The position numbers and the translations under genes were made by a program. A model generated the notes under the pieces. That model was given only the letters and a program-made list of their open reading frames with translations, was not told the DNA's origin and made no database searches. A stretch of DNA of 64,000 bases from Salinispora pacifica CNR114 (GTDB lineage: Bacteria; Actinomycetota; Actinomycetes; Mycobacteriales; Micromonosporaceae). Location of the stretch: contig NZ_AZWO01000007.1 of NCBI RefSeq assembly GCF_000514775.1, positions 104,863 to 168,862 on the forward strand, read 5' to 3'. Shown in pieces: positions 17,358-28,840 of this stretch; within the stretch, counting starts at the first letter, position 1, and the number at the start of each line of letters is the position of its first letter.

Positions 17358-17567
17358 ATGAACGACTTCCCAGGTGCGGTCTGGCGATCCAGCAGCCGCT
17401 CCAACGACCAGGGGCTCTGTGTGGAGGTGGCCGACAACCTGGTCCAGGCGCTCGGCGTGGTGGCCGTACGTGACTCGAAGGACAAATCTGGTCCGGCCCT
17501 CGCGGTGGGGGCTCCGGGATGGGCGAGGTTCATCCGAGCGGTCCGGGCCGGAGAGCTCGGGAGCTGA
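17358..17567 (+). CDS. DUF397 small protein (orphan)
   Basis: 69 residues of the DUF397 family: VWRSSSRSNDQGLCVEVADN, then VAVRDSKDKSGPAL and a final W-x-x-F-I (WARFIRAV). Members are usually encoded just after an HTH-DUF5753 regulator and are thought to form pairs with it. Here no such regulator is adjacent, so this copy is an orphan. A possible ribosome site GGAGGGTGAAGG lies just before the ATG at 17358. The product acts in the cytosol; its exact biochemical role is not established. Confidence 0.75.
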   Translation: MNDFPGAVWRSSSRSNDQGLCVEVADNLVQALGVVAVRDSKDKSGPALAVGAPGWARFIRAVRAGELGS

Positions 17568-17666
17568 GTGGTGCGGGGGCCGTGCGGGGCAGCTGTCAAG
17601 CAATAGCCGGCGGCGGGACCCCGCGCGGCGGTCACGGCGCGTACCGTCGACGCCACGGGAGGTGGT

Positions 17667-18164
17667 ATGTCGCGGGTGACGGTCATGCGGTCTATCCAGG
17701 CGCAGCCGAACGACGTGTGGCGCCTGCTCACCGACCTGACCATGCGCACCCACGCCGCCCCGGGTCGGGTGGTCCTGACCCACGGCGAGTTCGGCCCGGG
17801 CACCGCCTGGCGGGAGGTCCGCTCCCAGCCGGACGGGGCGGCGCTGGTTGAGGAGTTCGTCGTGGTCGAGGCCGTGCCGCCACACCGGCTGGTACTCGCC
17901 TCACCCGGCCGGGGGGTGGACTATCGGACCACCTGGGCGCTGCGTCCGGCCCGGTGCCGAGGCGAACGCAACACGGTGGTCACGGTCACCCAGGAGGCGA
18001 TCCCCGCCGGTACCCGCGGCCGGATCGTCGCGTTCTTCCTCGGCGGGCTGGCCGCTCGGGCGGTCGCCGGTGCGCTGCGCCGCGATCTCGCCGAGCTCGC
18101 CGCCGCCGGTCGGGCCGCGCCGGCCCGGCAACCACGCCGCAGCCGGGCGCCGCGTGCTGGGTAG
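17667..18164 (+). CDS. SRPBCC/START-fold protein (polyketide-cyclase-like)
   Basis: 165 residues. The sequence opens with the typical SRPBCC pattern (VTVMRSIQAQPNDVWRLLTDLTMRTHAAPG), continues through a curved sheet region and a middle TTWALRPA strand, and ends in a long amphipathic helix (AARAVAGALRRDLAELAAAG) and a basic Pro/Arg tail. Such folds bind hydrophobic ligands. No catalytic residues can be assigned. GGGAGG lies 5 bases before the ATG at 17667. The propeller gene follows 20 bases downstream, so the two are probably co-transcribed. Confidence 0.7.
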   Translation: MSRVTVMRSIQAQPNDVWRLLTDLTMRTHAAPGRVVLTHGEFGPGTAWREVRSQPDGAALVEEFVVVEAVPPHRLVLASPGRGVDYRTTWALRPARCRGERNTVVTVTQEAIPAGTRGRIVAFFLGGLAARAVAGALRRDLAELAAAGRAAPARQPRRSRAPRAG

Positions 18165-18184
18165 GGTTCCGGGCGGAGGTGCGC

Positions 18185-19438
18185 ATGGTTTTCCCGACAG
18201 GCCGCCGGCTGTTCGCAGTGGCGGCGGTGGTCGTGGTGGTGGTGCTGATGGCGGTGGCGGCCACGGTTTACCGGGTGCTGGCCCCGGCCGAGGTCAGCAC
18301 CGCGGCGGCCGGCGCATACCCGACGGCGGCGACTCCGTCCCCCGGCCTCGTCGCGCGGCTGCCGGTGGCGCCACTGGTGGTGGACGGCCGAATCCGGGTG
18401 TACGCGGCCGAGCGCCAGGTTTACGCCGACGAGCCGGTCGAGTTCAAGCATCGAAGTACCCCGTACTGGTCCTTCCGTCGCTGGCCCGCCCAGCTGGAGG
18501 GCGTGGTGGCGAGCGGCCACACCGTGGTGACCCAGTGGTCGGACGGCCAGGTGGTGGCGTTGGACGGGCGTACCGGCCAGGTCGCCTGGCGGGCGGAGGG
18601 GCCGGTGCCGGAGCACGACACCGAGTCCCGGCGAACCGGTGCGGAGACCGTGTGGAACCCGGCGGGGCTCTTCGTCGCTTCGGCTGCCGACACCTCGGTG
18701 GTACTCGCTGCCGGCGGGGATGCGTTGGCCGGTTGGAACCTGGCCGATGGGCAGCGACTCTGGCAATCCGACGTCCGGCCGGGGTGTCAGCAGGCGATCG
18801 GCACCACCACGGCGGGTGGTCTGGTGAGCGTCGACTCCTGCGGCTCGGTGGCGACCATCGACTTCCGGGACGCGGTCACCGGCGCCGTTACCCGCTGGAG
18901 CCCGCCGGGCGGCGGGGAGACGCTGGTCGTCACCCCGCTCGGCTGCCACTCGGGTCGATCCGGCTGCGCCGGCCTCCGTACGGCTGTCGGACCGGGTGAC
19001 GACGCGGCTCGGGGCTGGCTCTTCGGCTCGGGAGAGCCGGTGGCGGCCCCGGTGCTGGACGCGCCCGACACCCGGCTCGCCGGTGACGTCGCCGTCGGCG
19101 TACGAGACGGTGCTTTGGTGGCCCGCGAGCCGCGGACCGGGAGCGAGCAGTGGCGGCACGAGGATATGGGCGGGGCTCGGGTACTCGCGGTGGAGCCGGA
19201 CCGGGTGCATCTGGTCACTGACAGCAATAACCTGATCACGTTTGATGCGGGCAGTGGGGTCCAGCGGTCCCGGTTCCAGCTTTCGCTCGGCACCGACAGC
19301 ACCTCGTGGGCCCCCGGCACCGCGTACGCGGTCGATGGCTACCTGGCGGTGGAGTGCCTCCGCCTCCCGGTCGACGCGGCGGCGGACGATCAGCGTTACT
19401 TCCTCACCTCGCGACCGGTTCTGCTCGCCGCGACCTGA
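18185..19438 (+). CDS. Membrane-anchored PQQ-like beta-propeller protein
   Basis: 417 residues. One N-terminal transmembrane helix (about 9-30) precedes an extracytoplasmic domain with repeated propeller motifs: DGQVVALDGRTGQVAWRAEG, GGDALAGWNLADGQRLWQSD, GALVAREPRTGSEQWRHED. These match PQQ/BamB-like propellers, but nothing shows PQQ binding or catalysis. The ATG at 18185 has GGAGG 5 bases upstream (18175-18179). The 3' end forms the left arm of a terminator hairpin shared with convergent hisC. Confidence 0.7.
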   Translation: MVFPTGRRLFAVAAVVVVVVLMAVAATVYRVLAPAEVSTAAAGAYPTAATPSPGLVARLPVAPLVVDGRIRVYAAERQVYADEPVEFKHRSTPYWSFRRWPAQLEGVVASGHTVVTQWSDGQVVALDGRTGQVAWRAEGPVPEHDTESRRTGAETVWNPAGLFVASAADTSVVLAAGGDALAGWNLADGQRLWQSDVRPGCQQAIGTTTAGGLVSVDSCGSVATIDFRDAVTGAVTRWSPPGGGETLVVTPLGCHSGRSGCAGLRTAVGPGDDAARGWLFGSGEPVAAPVLDAPDTRLAGDVAVGVRDGALVAREPRTGSEQWRHEDMGGARVLAVEPDRVHLVTDSNNLITFDAGSGVQRSRFQLSLGTDSTSWAPGTAYAVDGYLAVECLRLPVDAAADDQRYFLTSRPVLLAAT

Positions 19439-19466
19439 GCGGGCCGTCAGCTCGCGGCGAGCAGAA
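19419..19466. terminator. Hairpin spanning the stop of the propeller gene, between convergent genes
   Basis: TTCTGCTCGCCGCGA (19419-19433, inside the coding region) pairs perfectly with TCGCGGCGAGCAGAA (19452-19466). A 15-base stem and 18-base loop could stop transcription from both sides. Confidence 0.55.
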
Positions 19467-19477
19467 ACCGCCGTGGC

Positions 19478-20581
19478 TCAGCCGAGCGCGGCCTCGGCCG
19501 CGGCCAGGAAGGCGTCGTTCTCGGCCGGGGTGCCGATGGTGACCCGGACTCCGTCGCCGGGGAAGGGTCGGACGATCACGCCGCGCGACTCGCAGGCCCG
19601 ACCGAACTCCACCGCCTGGTCGCCCAGGGGTAGCCAGACGAAGTTGGCCTGGCTGGTCGGTACGTCCGGGACCAGCTTCCGTACCGCCTCGGTGACCCGG
19701 CCCCGCTCGGCCACGACCAGGGCGCAGCGCCGCCGCACCTCGTCGGCCTGGGCGAGGGCCGCCAGCGCGCCGGCCTGGGCGGCCGCGCTGGCGGAGAAGG
19801 GCGTGACCACCTTTCGGATGGCCGCGGCCACCTCCGGCTGGGCGACCAGGAAGCCGATCCGCAGCCCGGCCAGGCCCCAGGCCTTCGACAGGGTCCGCAG
19901 CACCGCCACGTTCGGTCGGTCCAGATAGCTGAGGCCGTCCGGCACCTCCGGGTCGGTGACGAACTCCCGGTAGGCCTCGTCGATGACCACCAGCACGTCG
20001 TCCGGGACCTGGTCGAGGAAGTGCTCCAACTCGGCTCGGCGTACCGCGGTGCCGGTGGGATTGTTCGGGTTACAGACCAGGACCATTCGGGTGCGGTCGG
20101 TTATCGCGGCGGCCATCGCGGTCAGGTCGTGCCCGTGCCCGGCGTCGTTGCTGACCCGTACGCTGGTCGCCCCGTTGGTCGCCGCGATGATCGGGTACGC
20201 CTCGAACGAGCGCCAGGAGTAGAGCAACTCGTCACCGGGCATGCAGGTGGCCCGGACCAGGTGATCGGCGAGCGCCACCGAGCCACAGCCGGTGGCGATC
20301 CGCTCGGCGTCCACCCCGTACTGCTCGGCGAGGGCCGCGCGCAGCGCCACCACGCCCATGTCCGGGTACCGGTGGGCGCCGGCGGCGGCTTCGGTGACCG
20401 CCGCCACCACCCCGGGCAGCGGTCCGTACGGCACCTCGTTGCTGGCCAGTTTGATCGCCTCGGGCAGGCCCAACTCGCGGGCCAGGTCGGCCGGGCTGCG
20501 CCCCGGCACGTAGCTGGGCAGGACGTCCAGGTCGGCGCGGGTGAGCCGGGGCGCTGGCCGGCGTTGTCCGGTGTCGGTCAT
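19478..20581 (-). CDS. HisC-type aminotransferase (histidinol-phosphate or aromatic)
   Basis: PLP-dependent class I/II aminotransferase, 367 residues. The PLP lysine lies in TLSKAWGLAGLRIG, with IKLASNEVPYGPLP at the N-terminus and CNPNNPTG and DEAYREF in the core. The family includes HisC and the related aromatic aminotransferases. Here it lies between fahA and hppD, the tyrosine-degradation genes, which favours a tyrosine/phenylalanine to phenylpyruvate-type reaction over histidine synthesis; no his genes are nearby. Its ATG overlaps the stop of the RDD gene by 4 bases, so they form an operon. Confidence 0.85.
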   Translation of the reverse strand: MTDTGQRRPAPRLTRADLDVLPSYVPGRSPADLARELGLPEAIKLASNEVPYGPLPGVVAAVTEAAAGAHRYPDMGVVALRAALAEQYGVDAERIATGCGSVALADHLVRATCMPGDELLYSWRSFEAYPIIAATNGATSVRVSNDAGHGHDLTAMAAAITDRTRMVLVCNPNNPTGTAVRRAELEHFLDQVPDDVLVVIDEAYREFVTDPEVPDGLSYLDRPNVAVLRTLSKAWGLAGLRIGFLVAQPEVAAAIRKVVTPFSASAAAQAGALAALAQADEVRRRCALVVAERGRVTEAVRKLVPDVPTSQANFVWLPLGDQAVEFGRACESRGVIVRPFPGDGVRVTIGTPAENDAFLAAAEAALG

Positions 20582-21504
20582 GCGGTGTCTCCCGGGGGTG
20601 CGGGGCGGTCGTTCGGGACGGGGGTACGGGGTAGCTGAACCACCACGGTCTGCGCCCGCTTGTCGTGCAGGGCCTGCCGGAGCGGACGGTCGAACAGTGG
20701 GGAGAGGGAGTCGATGAGCTGTAGCAGGAAGCCGACGCAGCAGAACCAGAGCAGGGTGGGCAGGCCGAGCGTGTTCCAGCGGCGCAGCGCCCGCCCGAAG
20801 CCCAGCGGGGCGACGGCGCTCACCGGTAGCACCTGCAGGCCCATCACCCGTTTGCCGAAGGTCTGCCCGCGGTTGGCCATCGACGGTACCTCGTAGGCCA
20901 TCCAGAGCGCCGTGGCGATCAACAGAATCGCGATCTGGAGGCCGCCGGCCTGGTCACCCGCCGCCGGCAGCTGCTCGGTGGTGGTGTCCTGGTCAACGAC
21001 CCGGCGCCAGGCCTCGGCGATGGGCGGGGACATCTGCTGGATGTACTGCCACACGAACCAGAAGTTCACCACCACGTTCAGCGCGAGGACGACCGCGATG
21101 TCGATGAGGCGGGCTACCAGCCGGGCCCCCAACCCGGCCAGCGGCAGCCCGTGCGGACGAGGCTCGGGCTGCTGGCCGGGCCAGGTCGGGTACGGCGCGC
21201 CCGGTGATGGCCCGCCGGGTGTCCCCGGGTATGGCGCGCCCGGTGGGGGCCCGTAGCCCGGTGGTGGGGTGCCGGACCCGGACGTGGCGGGCTGGCCCGC
21301 CACGGCGCCCGGCTGGCCGGCGGGTGGGCCGGGCTCGTCGGGCCGGGTTGCCGGTTTCGGCTCGGGCTTGGGCTCGGGCGGCGGCGGGCCCGCCGGGGGT
21401 GTGGCCTCGGCCGGGATGGGTGCACCGAGCCAACCCTCGCCGTCCCAGTACCGCCGGGTGCCCGGGTCAGCGGGGTCCAGGTACCAACCGGGTGCGACGC
21501 TCAC
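20578..21504 (-). CDS. RDD-family membrane protein with N-terminal DUF2510 domain
   Basis: 308 residues. The first 30 (APGWYLDPADPGTRRYWDGEGWLG) are a DUF2510 motif, followed by a Pro/Gly-rich disordered linker (about 31-120). The RDD domain then has about three transmembrane segments and the signature GLGARLVARLIDIAVVL, with MANRGQTFGKRVMGLQVL later. RDD proteins are integral membrane proteins, a few with transport roles; no specific function can be assigned. The GTG at 21504 has GAGGTGG upstream. hisC follows with a 4-base overlap. Confidence 0.85.
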   Translation of the reverse strand: MSVAPGWYLDPADPGTRRYWDGEGWLGAPIPAEATPPAGPPPPEPKPEPKPATRPDEPGPPAGQPGAVAGQPATSGSGTPPPGYGPPPGAPYPGTPGGPSPGAPYPTWPGQQPEPRPHGLPLAGLGARLVARLIDIAVVLALNVVVNFWFVWQYIQQMSPPIAEAWRRVVDQDTTTEQLPAAGDQAGGLQIAILLIATALWMAYEVPSMANRGQTFGKRVMGLQVLPVSAVAPLGFGRALRRWNTLGLPTLLWFCCVGFLLQLIDSLSPLFDRPLRQALHDKRAQTVVVQLPRTPVPNDRPAPPGDTA

Positions 21505-21566
21505 CGCGCCACCTCGTTCTGCTCGCTCACCTGGACACCTTAACGACGGCGGTTGGCGGTTCGGGG

Positions 21567-21590
21567 GTTGGCGGCCACCGGGCCGCCAAC
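21567..21590 (-). terminator. Hairpin downstream of hppD
   Basis: GTTGGCGGC (21567-21575) and GCCGCCAAC (21582-21590) pair perfectly around CACCGG, 9 bases past the hppD stop on the minus strand. Confidence 0.5.
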
Positions 21591-21598
21591 TCCGACCG

Positions 21599-22897
<1,299 letters not shown>

Positions 22898-22930
22898 TCA
22901 CTGGGCAACTGTTGTTGAACTGGCTGGTCA

Positions 22931-22942
22931 GCTTGTACAAGC
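22931..22942. promoter_or_regulatory. Palindrome between hppD and the Lrp-type gene
   Basis: GCTTGTACAAGC is a perfect 12-base palindrome in the divergent promoter region, 16 bases before the regulator's ATG. It could be the autoregulatory site of the Lrp/AsnC protein and also control hppD. Confidence 0.5.
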
Positions 22943-22944
22943 AG

Positions 22945-22950
22945 TAGGGT
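22945..22950 (+). promoter_or_regulatory. Probable -10 of leaderless promoter for the Lrp-type gene (TAGGGT)
   Basis: TAGGGT lies 8 bases before the ATG at 22959 and directly after the 12-base palindrome. No ribosome site is visible. Confidence 0.4.
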
Positions 22951-22958
22951 CCTTACCT

Positions 22959-23525
22959 ATGAACCCTGGTCATGCTGTCCAGCTGGACAGCCTCGACGTT
23001 GGCCTGATCGAGCTCTTCGCCGAGGAGCCGCGGATCGGAGTGCTGGAGTGCTCCCGTCGCCTCGGGGTGGCCCGGGGCACCGTGCAGGCGCGGCTGGACA
23101 AGCTGGTCGCCCGCGGGGTGATCGAGGGGTTCGGCCCCGCGGTGTCCCCGGCCGCCGTCGGGTTCGGGGTGACCAGCTTCGTCACCCTGGAGATCAGCCA
23201 ACGACACGGGCGCGATCCGGTCGTCGCCCACCTGGCGGCGATCCCGGAGGTGCTCGAGGCGCACACCATCACCGGCTCCGGTGACCTGCTCTGCCGAATC
23301 GTGGCCCGTTCCAACGCCGACCTGCAACGGGTGATCGACCAGATCGTGTCCCACGAGAGCATCCGACGAACCTCGACGATCATCGCCCTGGCCGAGCAGA
23401 TCCCGCACCGGGTCCTGCCCCTGCTCCGCTCCGCGCTGCCGACGACGTCACCGCCGGCGGCGGAGGGCGCCGGGGCCGGTCAGCCGTTCTCGGCGAGCGC
23501 GTCCCCCAGCGAGGTGCGGCGGTAG
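22959..23525 (+). CDS. Lrp/AsnC-family transcriptional regulator
   Basis: 188 residues. An N-terminal winged HTH (LDVGLIELFAEEPRIGVLECSRRLGVARGTVQARLDKLVARGVI) is followed by the Lrp-type ligand-binding RAM domain (VTSFVTLEISQ, EAHTITGSGDLLCRIVARSNADLQRVI). Lrp proteins sense amino acids; its position facing hppD makes a tyrosine-catabolism regulator likely. The ATG at 22959 was chosen by domain start and the TAGGGT element. The last 46 bases overlap the convergent ArsR-type gene. Confidence 0.88.
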   Translation: MNPGHAVQLDSLDVGLIELFAEEPRIGVLECSRRLGVARGTVQARLDKLVARGVIEGFGPAVSPAAVGFGVTSFVTLEISQRHGRDPVVAHLAAIPEVLEAHTITGSGDLLCRIVARSNADLQRVIDQIVSHESIRRTSTIIALAEQIPHRVLPLLRSALPTTSPPAAEGAGAGQPFSASASPSEVRR

Positions 23526-24469
23526 CGGACCGTCCGGCCGACGCGGGCGCGGGTCACCAGGCCCGCCTCGCGCAGCACCGCCAGATGGTCGCCGACGCCG
23601 CCCAGGCTCAGACCGAGTTGGGCGACGAGCTGACTGGTCGTCGCGGGGGCCGTCAGGGCGCGCAGCACCGTGGCGCGGCCCCGACCGACCAGCCGGTCCA
23701 GCGCGTCCACCGGCCGCGCCGGGTCCGGGGGTCCGAGTAGTTCGGCGACCCCGGCGGCCCGGTAGACGATCGCGTACGGCCCGGGCTGCTCGACGTAGCA
23801 CATCAGGGAGCCGAACACGGTGGGAACGAACAGCATCCCGCGCCCGCTCAGCGGGTACGTCCGCGGGTCCCGGTCGTCGATGTCGAGATAGCCGACGCCC
23901 GGGCCGGGCACCCAGCGCAGCCGGGGGTCCAGGTCCGCGACCGCCGCGCCCCAGCCGTACGCGAGCAGCCGCCCCGCCCGGTGCAGCAGGTCCCGCTCCA
24001 GGACGGCCCGCAGTCGCGGCCAGTCCGGCTCGACCAGCGTGACCCAGGCCGCTTCGATCCCGTCGGCGAGTTGGTCCACCACCGTCGGCGACTCGTAGAT
24101 CCGACGGGCGTTCGCCGGTGGGGTGCGGTGGCCGGCGAGGTTGCGGGCCAACTCGGCGCGGGCCCGCGCCAGTGGAGTAGACCGGACCAGGGCGAGTTCG
24201 TCGGCGAACTCCCGTGCCGTGCCGTCCGGCGGCGGTTGGAAGAAGTCCGCGTTGTACGCGTCCCGGCGCTGCAACGCCAACAGCGCGTCGATCGCCGGCA
24301 CGCTTCGCCGCAGCTGCTCGAAGACGGGGCGGGCCCGGGTCACCCACGGGGTCAGCCCGGTGGCCTCGCTCTGCCCGGCGCAGAGCCGCAGCGCCGACAC
24401 CGCCTCCCCGAGCGGCGAGATGGCGTAGCGGCTCACCGCCACATCCGCCGAGGTCACCTCGATCCACAT
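23480..24469 (-). CDS. ArsR-type regulator with DUF5937 N-terminal domain
   Basis: 329 residues. The N-terminal ~230 residues match the DUF5937 pattern (SRYAISPLGEAVSALRLCAG, later GRGMLFVPTVFGS). The C-terminal part is a winged HTH: VGRGRATVLRALTAPATTSQLVAQLGLSLGGVGDHLAVLREAGLVTRARVGRTVRYRRT. In this group the regulator usually faces an MFS gene, as here. The ATG at 24469 has GGAG 6 bases upstream. A strong inverted repeat (24475-24498) lies directly before its start. The effector is unknown. Confidence 0.85.
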   Translation of the reverse strand: MWIEVTSADVAVSRYAISPLGEAVSALRLCAGQSEATGLTPWVTRARPVFEQLRRSVPAIDALLALQRRDAYNADFFQPPPDGTAREFADELALVRSTPLARARAELARNLAGHRTPPANARRIYESPTVVDQLADGIEAAWVTLVEPDWPRLRAVLERDLLHRAGRLLAYGWGAAVADLDPRLRWVPGPGVGYLDIDDRDPRTYPLSGRGMLFVPTVFGSLMCYVEQPGPYAIVYRAAGVAELLGPPDPARPVDALDRLVGRGRATVLRALTAPATTSQLVAQLGLSLGGVGDHLAVLREAGLVTRARVGRTVRYRRTSLGDALAENG

Positions 24470-24474
24470 GCTGC

Positions 24475-24498
24475 TCCTTTCGCTGGTGAACGAAAGGA
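24475..24498. promoter_or_regulatory. Operator between the ArsR-type regulator and the MFS gene
   Basis: TCCTTTCG (24475-24482) and CGAAAGGA (24491-24498) form a perfect 8-base inverted repeat with an 8-base spacer. It covers the ribosome site of the regulator gene and lies about 35 bases before the MFS start, so it can control both. Confidence 0.6.
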
Positions 24499-24533
24499 TA
24501 GGTCGTCGGCGGTTCACTCCCCACACTTGCTCG

Positions 24534-25805
24534 GTGATCGTTACCGACTCCCGTCCCGTCACCTTCCGGGACGTCTTCGCCGTCGCCGAGTTCCGGGCGC
24601 TCTTCGGCGGCTACAGCGTCTTCGTGATCGGCGAGACGGTGAAGATGCTCGCCCTGTCCATGCTGATCTACGAGCGCACCGGCTCCGGGCTGCTCGCCGC
24701 GTTGGCGTACGTGACCGGGTTCCTGCCGCACGCGGTCGGCGGGGTGTTCCTGCTCGCCCTCGCCGACCGGTGGCCGCCGCGGCGGCTCATCGTCGGCTAC
24801 GACCTGCTCCGGCTCGCCATGGTGGTGGTGCTCGCGCTCGGCGTGCTCTCCCCGGCGGCCATGCTCGGCCTGGTCGCGGTCGTCGGACTCCTCGCCCCGG
24901 TCAGCAGCGCCGCCCGCAGCGCGCTGCTGCCGGAGATACTGCGCGGCGACGCGTACGTGTTGGGGCGGTCGGTGCTCACCGTGGCGGCCGGGGGTACCCA
25001 GGTGGCCGGGTTCGCCCTCGGTGGCCTGCTGCTCGGGCTGGTCGGCCCGTACGGGGCGCTCTGGCTCACGGCGGCCACCTGCCTCCTCGCCGCCCTGCTG
25101 GCCCGGGTCGGGCTGACGTCCCGAGCGCCCCGGGCGGCGGACGCCGGAAACGCCGTCGGGGAGACCTGGCGGGTCAACCGGACACTCCTCGCCGACCGGC
25201 GGATACGCAGCCTGCTCCTGGCACAGTGGATTCCCGGCTCGCTGCTGGTCGGGGCCGATGGCGTGCTCGTGCCGTACGCGGCCCAGCTCGACCCGGCGGC
25301 CAGTGCCGGCCTGCTGCTGATGGCCGGCGCCTTCGGGATGCTCCTCGGTGACCTGCTGGTAGGACGGTTCGTCGGGCCCGCCCGCCGGGAGGCGTTGACT
25401 CCGTGGCTGGCGCTGCTGCTCGGCGTGCCGATGCTGGCTTTCGTGGCCGAGCCGAGCCAGTGGCCGGCGGTGGTGCTGCTCACGGTCGCGACCGCCGGTT
25501 TCGCCTACCACCTCGGGCTGGCCCGGCGGTTTCTCGACGCGGTGCCGGAAGCCCGCCGGGGGCAGGCGTTCGGGCTGCTGGGCACCGGCATGATGGCGGG
25601 GCAGGGATTGGCCGCCGCGGCCGGCGGGGCGTTGAGCGAGGTGGTCGCCCCCGGCACCGTGATGGCGCTGGCGGGGGTGGCGTCGATCACCGCGACGGTG
25701 GTGCTCTGGCGGACGCTGGCCCCGCCGGGTGCGGGCGCGGCGGGATGCGGCGGTCCGGGCAGGCGGCTACCGTGTCCCGGTGGTGAAGGGGCGCGGCCTT
25801 GGTAA
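24534..25805 (+). CDS. MFS transporter
   Basis: 423 residues, about 12 transmembrane helices, major-facilitator superfamily. It shows the family loop after helix 2 (LALADRWPPRRLIVGYDLLR) and a related loop in the second half. Best guess is drug or small-molecule efflux, because it faces an ArsR/DUF5937 regulator; no substrate can be read. The GTG at 24534 was chosen because the segment from VTDSRPVTFRDVFAV is typical of the family start; the longer ATG at 24468 would run through the operator. The C-terminus overlaps the start of the propeller gene. Confidence 0.82.
   Translation: MIVTDSRPVTFRDVFAVAEFRALFGGYSVFVIGETVKMLALSMLIYERTGSGLLAALAYVTGFLPHAVGGVFLLALADRWPPRRLIVGYDLLRLAMVVVLALGVLSPAAMLGLVAVVGLLAPVSSAARSALLPEILRGDAYVLGRSVLTVAAGGTQVAGFALGGLLLGLVGPYGALWLTAATCLLAALLARVGLTSRAPRAADAGNAVGETWRVNRTLLADRRIRSLLLAQWIPGSLLVGADGVLVPYAAQLDPAASAGLLLMAGAFGMLLGDLLVGRFVGPARREALTPWLALLLGVPMLAFVAEPSQWPAVVLLTVATAGFAYHLGLARRFLDAVPEARRGQAFGLLGTGMMAGQGLAAAAGGALSEVVAPGTVMALAGVASITATVVLWRTLAPPGAGAAGCGGPGRRLPCPGGEGARPW
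25768..25773 (+). promoter_or_regulatory. Probable -10 of leaderless promoter for the second propeller gene (TACCGT)
   Basis: TACCGT inside the 3' end of the MFS gene is followed by 6 bases and a GTG at 25780. No Shine-Dalgarno is visible. Confidence 0.35.
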
Positions 25806-27102
25806 GCCTGGTTGGTTGCTGCTCGGGCTCGTGACGGTCGTCGTGCTCTCGGTGAGCGGTGTCTGGAACCCGTTCCCCGGCGTGTGGGACTGGGTCAACC
25901 GCAGTGCCCCGATCGGCGGGCCGGGCGTGGTCTGGCAGCAACGCGTCGGTGGCACCCCGCGCAGCGTCACCATCGCCGGCGAGGCCGTCGTGGTCGAGCA
26001 GCGCACCCGGGTGGAGGCGGTACGGCTCGGTGACGGCACCCCGCTCTGGAAGCGCAAGGCCGACTGGTCGGCGGTCGCCGGTGCGGGGCAGGACGCCGTC
26101 GTCGTGGTGGGCAAGCTCCTCACCCGGGGCTACGAGGTGCTCGACCCGGTCACCGGTGCGACCCGGCGCCGGGATGATGCCGCGGTCGCGGTCTGGACCT
26201 GGCAAAATCTGCTGATCGACGCGCGCTGCCCGGCCCCCACCGACTGCACGTTGCACGCCTGGGATCCGCGCGGGGACACGCCGCTGTGGACGGCCTATCT
26301 GCCGGGCGTCCAAAGTGGCCTGCTCGGCGACAACCCGGGGCTGCTCGACACCCGTCGAATCGAGGCCGTCCGGATCGACAACGGGGTCTCCGGCCCGGAG
26401 CCGGTACCCGGGCTGCTCGGGTTTCCGGTCGACGGTCGCGTGCACGTGTTGGACACCGCGACCGGACGGGTGCTGGTCGACATCGAGCCCGGCCGGGACG
26501 AGCGGCTGTCGGTGGTCGGTGGCCGGATGCTGCGGCTCACCGCCCGCTCCGAGGAGGGCAACTGTCGCTACGCCGTCTCTGGATGGGACCCGTTGTCCGG
26601 GCAGGAGATCTGGCAGCGGGCGGGCGTCAACTTCGGCACCGCCGACGCCATCGGCTGTGCCCAGCGCCGGGATCCGCTGGGCGCCCGCAGCGTGCTGGTC
26701 GGGGTGTCGCCGGACGGCAAGCAGGCGGTCCTCGACGCCTACGACGGCCGGCTGCTGCTGGTCACCGACGTGGGCACGAAGATCGTCGCCGTTGACGATC
26801 GGCATGCCCTGGTCCGCGGGGCCGACCAGCGCTCGGTCTCGGTCCGCGAACTGGGCGGTGGCGAAACCCGGTGGACCCGTCCCGCTGAGGAGGAGCCGAG
26901 GGCGTCGCTCACCCCGGCCGCGGCGATCTTCGCCGAACGGGAGCCGTCCCGGCTCGTCGCGCTCGATCCGGGTACCGGCGCTGAGCTGGCGAACCTCCGG
27001 ACGGCGGCGAACGCGCTCGCGGTCGGAGCGAACGGCATGGTCATCGGCGAGGGCCGGCAGATCGGGTACGTCTCCTTCCAGTCGACCGACCCGGCGGGGT
27101 GA
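25780..27102 (+). CDS. Membrane-anchored PQQ-like beta-propeller protein
   Basis: 440 residues. One N-terminal transmembrane helix (about 8-28) is followed by an extracytoplasmic propeller: [68 protein letters not shown]. It resembles the protein at 18185-19438 in design, but the two are not close in sequence. It overlaps the MFS 3' end by 26 bases. Either GTG (25780 or 25783) may be used; the promoter spacing favours 25780. Function unknown. Confidence 0.7.
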   Translation: MVKGRGLGKPGWLLLGLVTVVVLSVSGVWNPFPGVWDWVNRSAPIGGPGVVWQQRVGGTPRSVTIAGEAVVVEQRTRVEAVRLGDGTPLWKRKADWSAVAGAGQDAVVVVGKLLTRGYEVLDPVTGATRRRDDAAVAVWTWQNLLIDARCPAPTDCTLHAWDPRGDTPLWTAYLPGVQSGLLGDNPGLLDTRRIEAVRIDNGVSGPEPVPGLLGFPVDGRVHVLDTATGRVLVDIEPGRDERLSVVGGRMLRLTARSEEGNCRYAVSGWDPLSGQEIWQRAGVNFGTADAIGCAQRRDPLGARSVLVGVSPDGKQAVLDAYDGRLLLVTDVGTKIVAVDDRHALVRGADQRSVSVRELGGGETRWTRPAEEEPRASLTPAAAIFAEREPSRLVALDPGTGAELANLRTAANALAVGANGMVIGEGRQIGYVSFQSTDPAG

Positions 27103-27155
27103 GAGCGCTGTCCCAGGACCTACCCGCCGGGTGGGACCGGAGGGCTCTTCTGCCC

Positions 27156-27161
27156 TAGGCT
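27156..27161 (+). promoter_or_regulatory. Probable -10 of leaderless promoter for class I fumarase (TAGGCT)
   Basis: TAGGCT ends 8 bases before the ATG at 27170, with no ribosome site between. Confidence 0.45.
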
Positions 27162-27169
27162 TTCCGCTC

Positions 27170-28837
<1,668 letters not shown>

Positions 28838-28840
28838 CAT

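Noticed and set aside
19478..20581. Calling the aminotransferase a histidine-biosynthesis hisC outright
   Set aside because: No other his genes are present, and the neighbours are tyrosine-catabolism genes; HisC and aromatic aminotransferases cannot be separated by eye.
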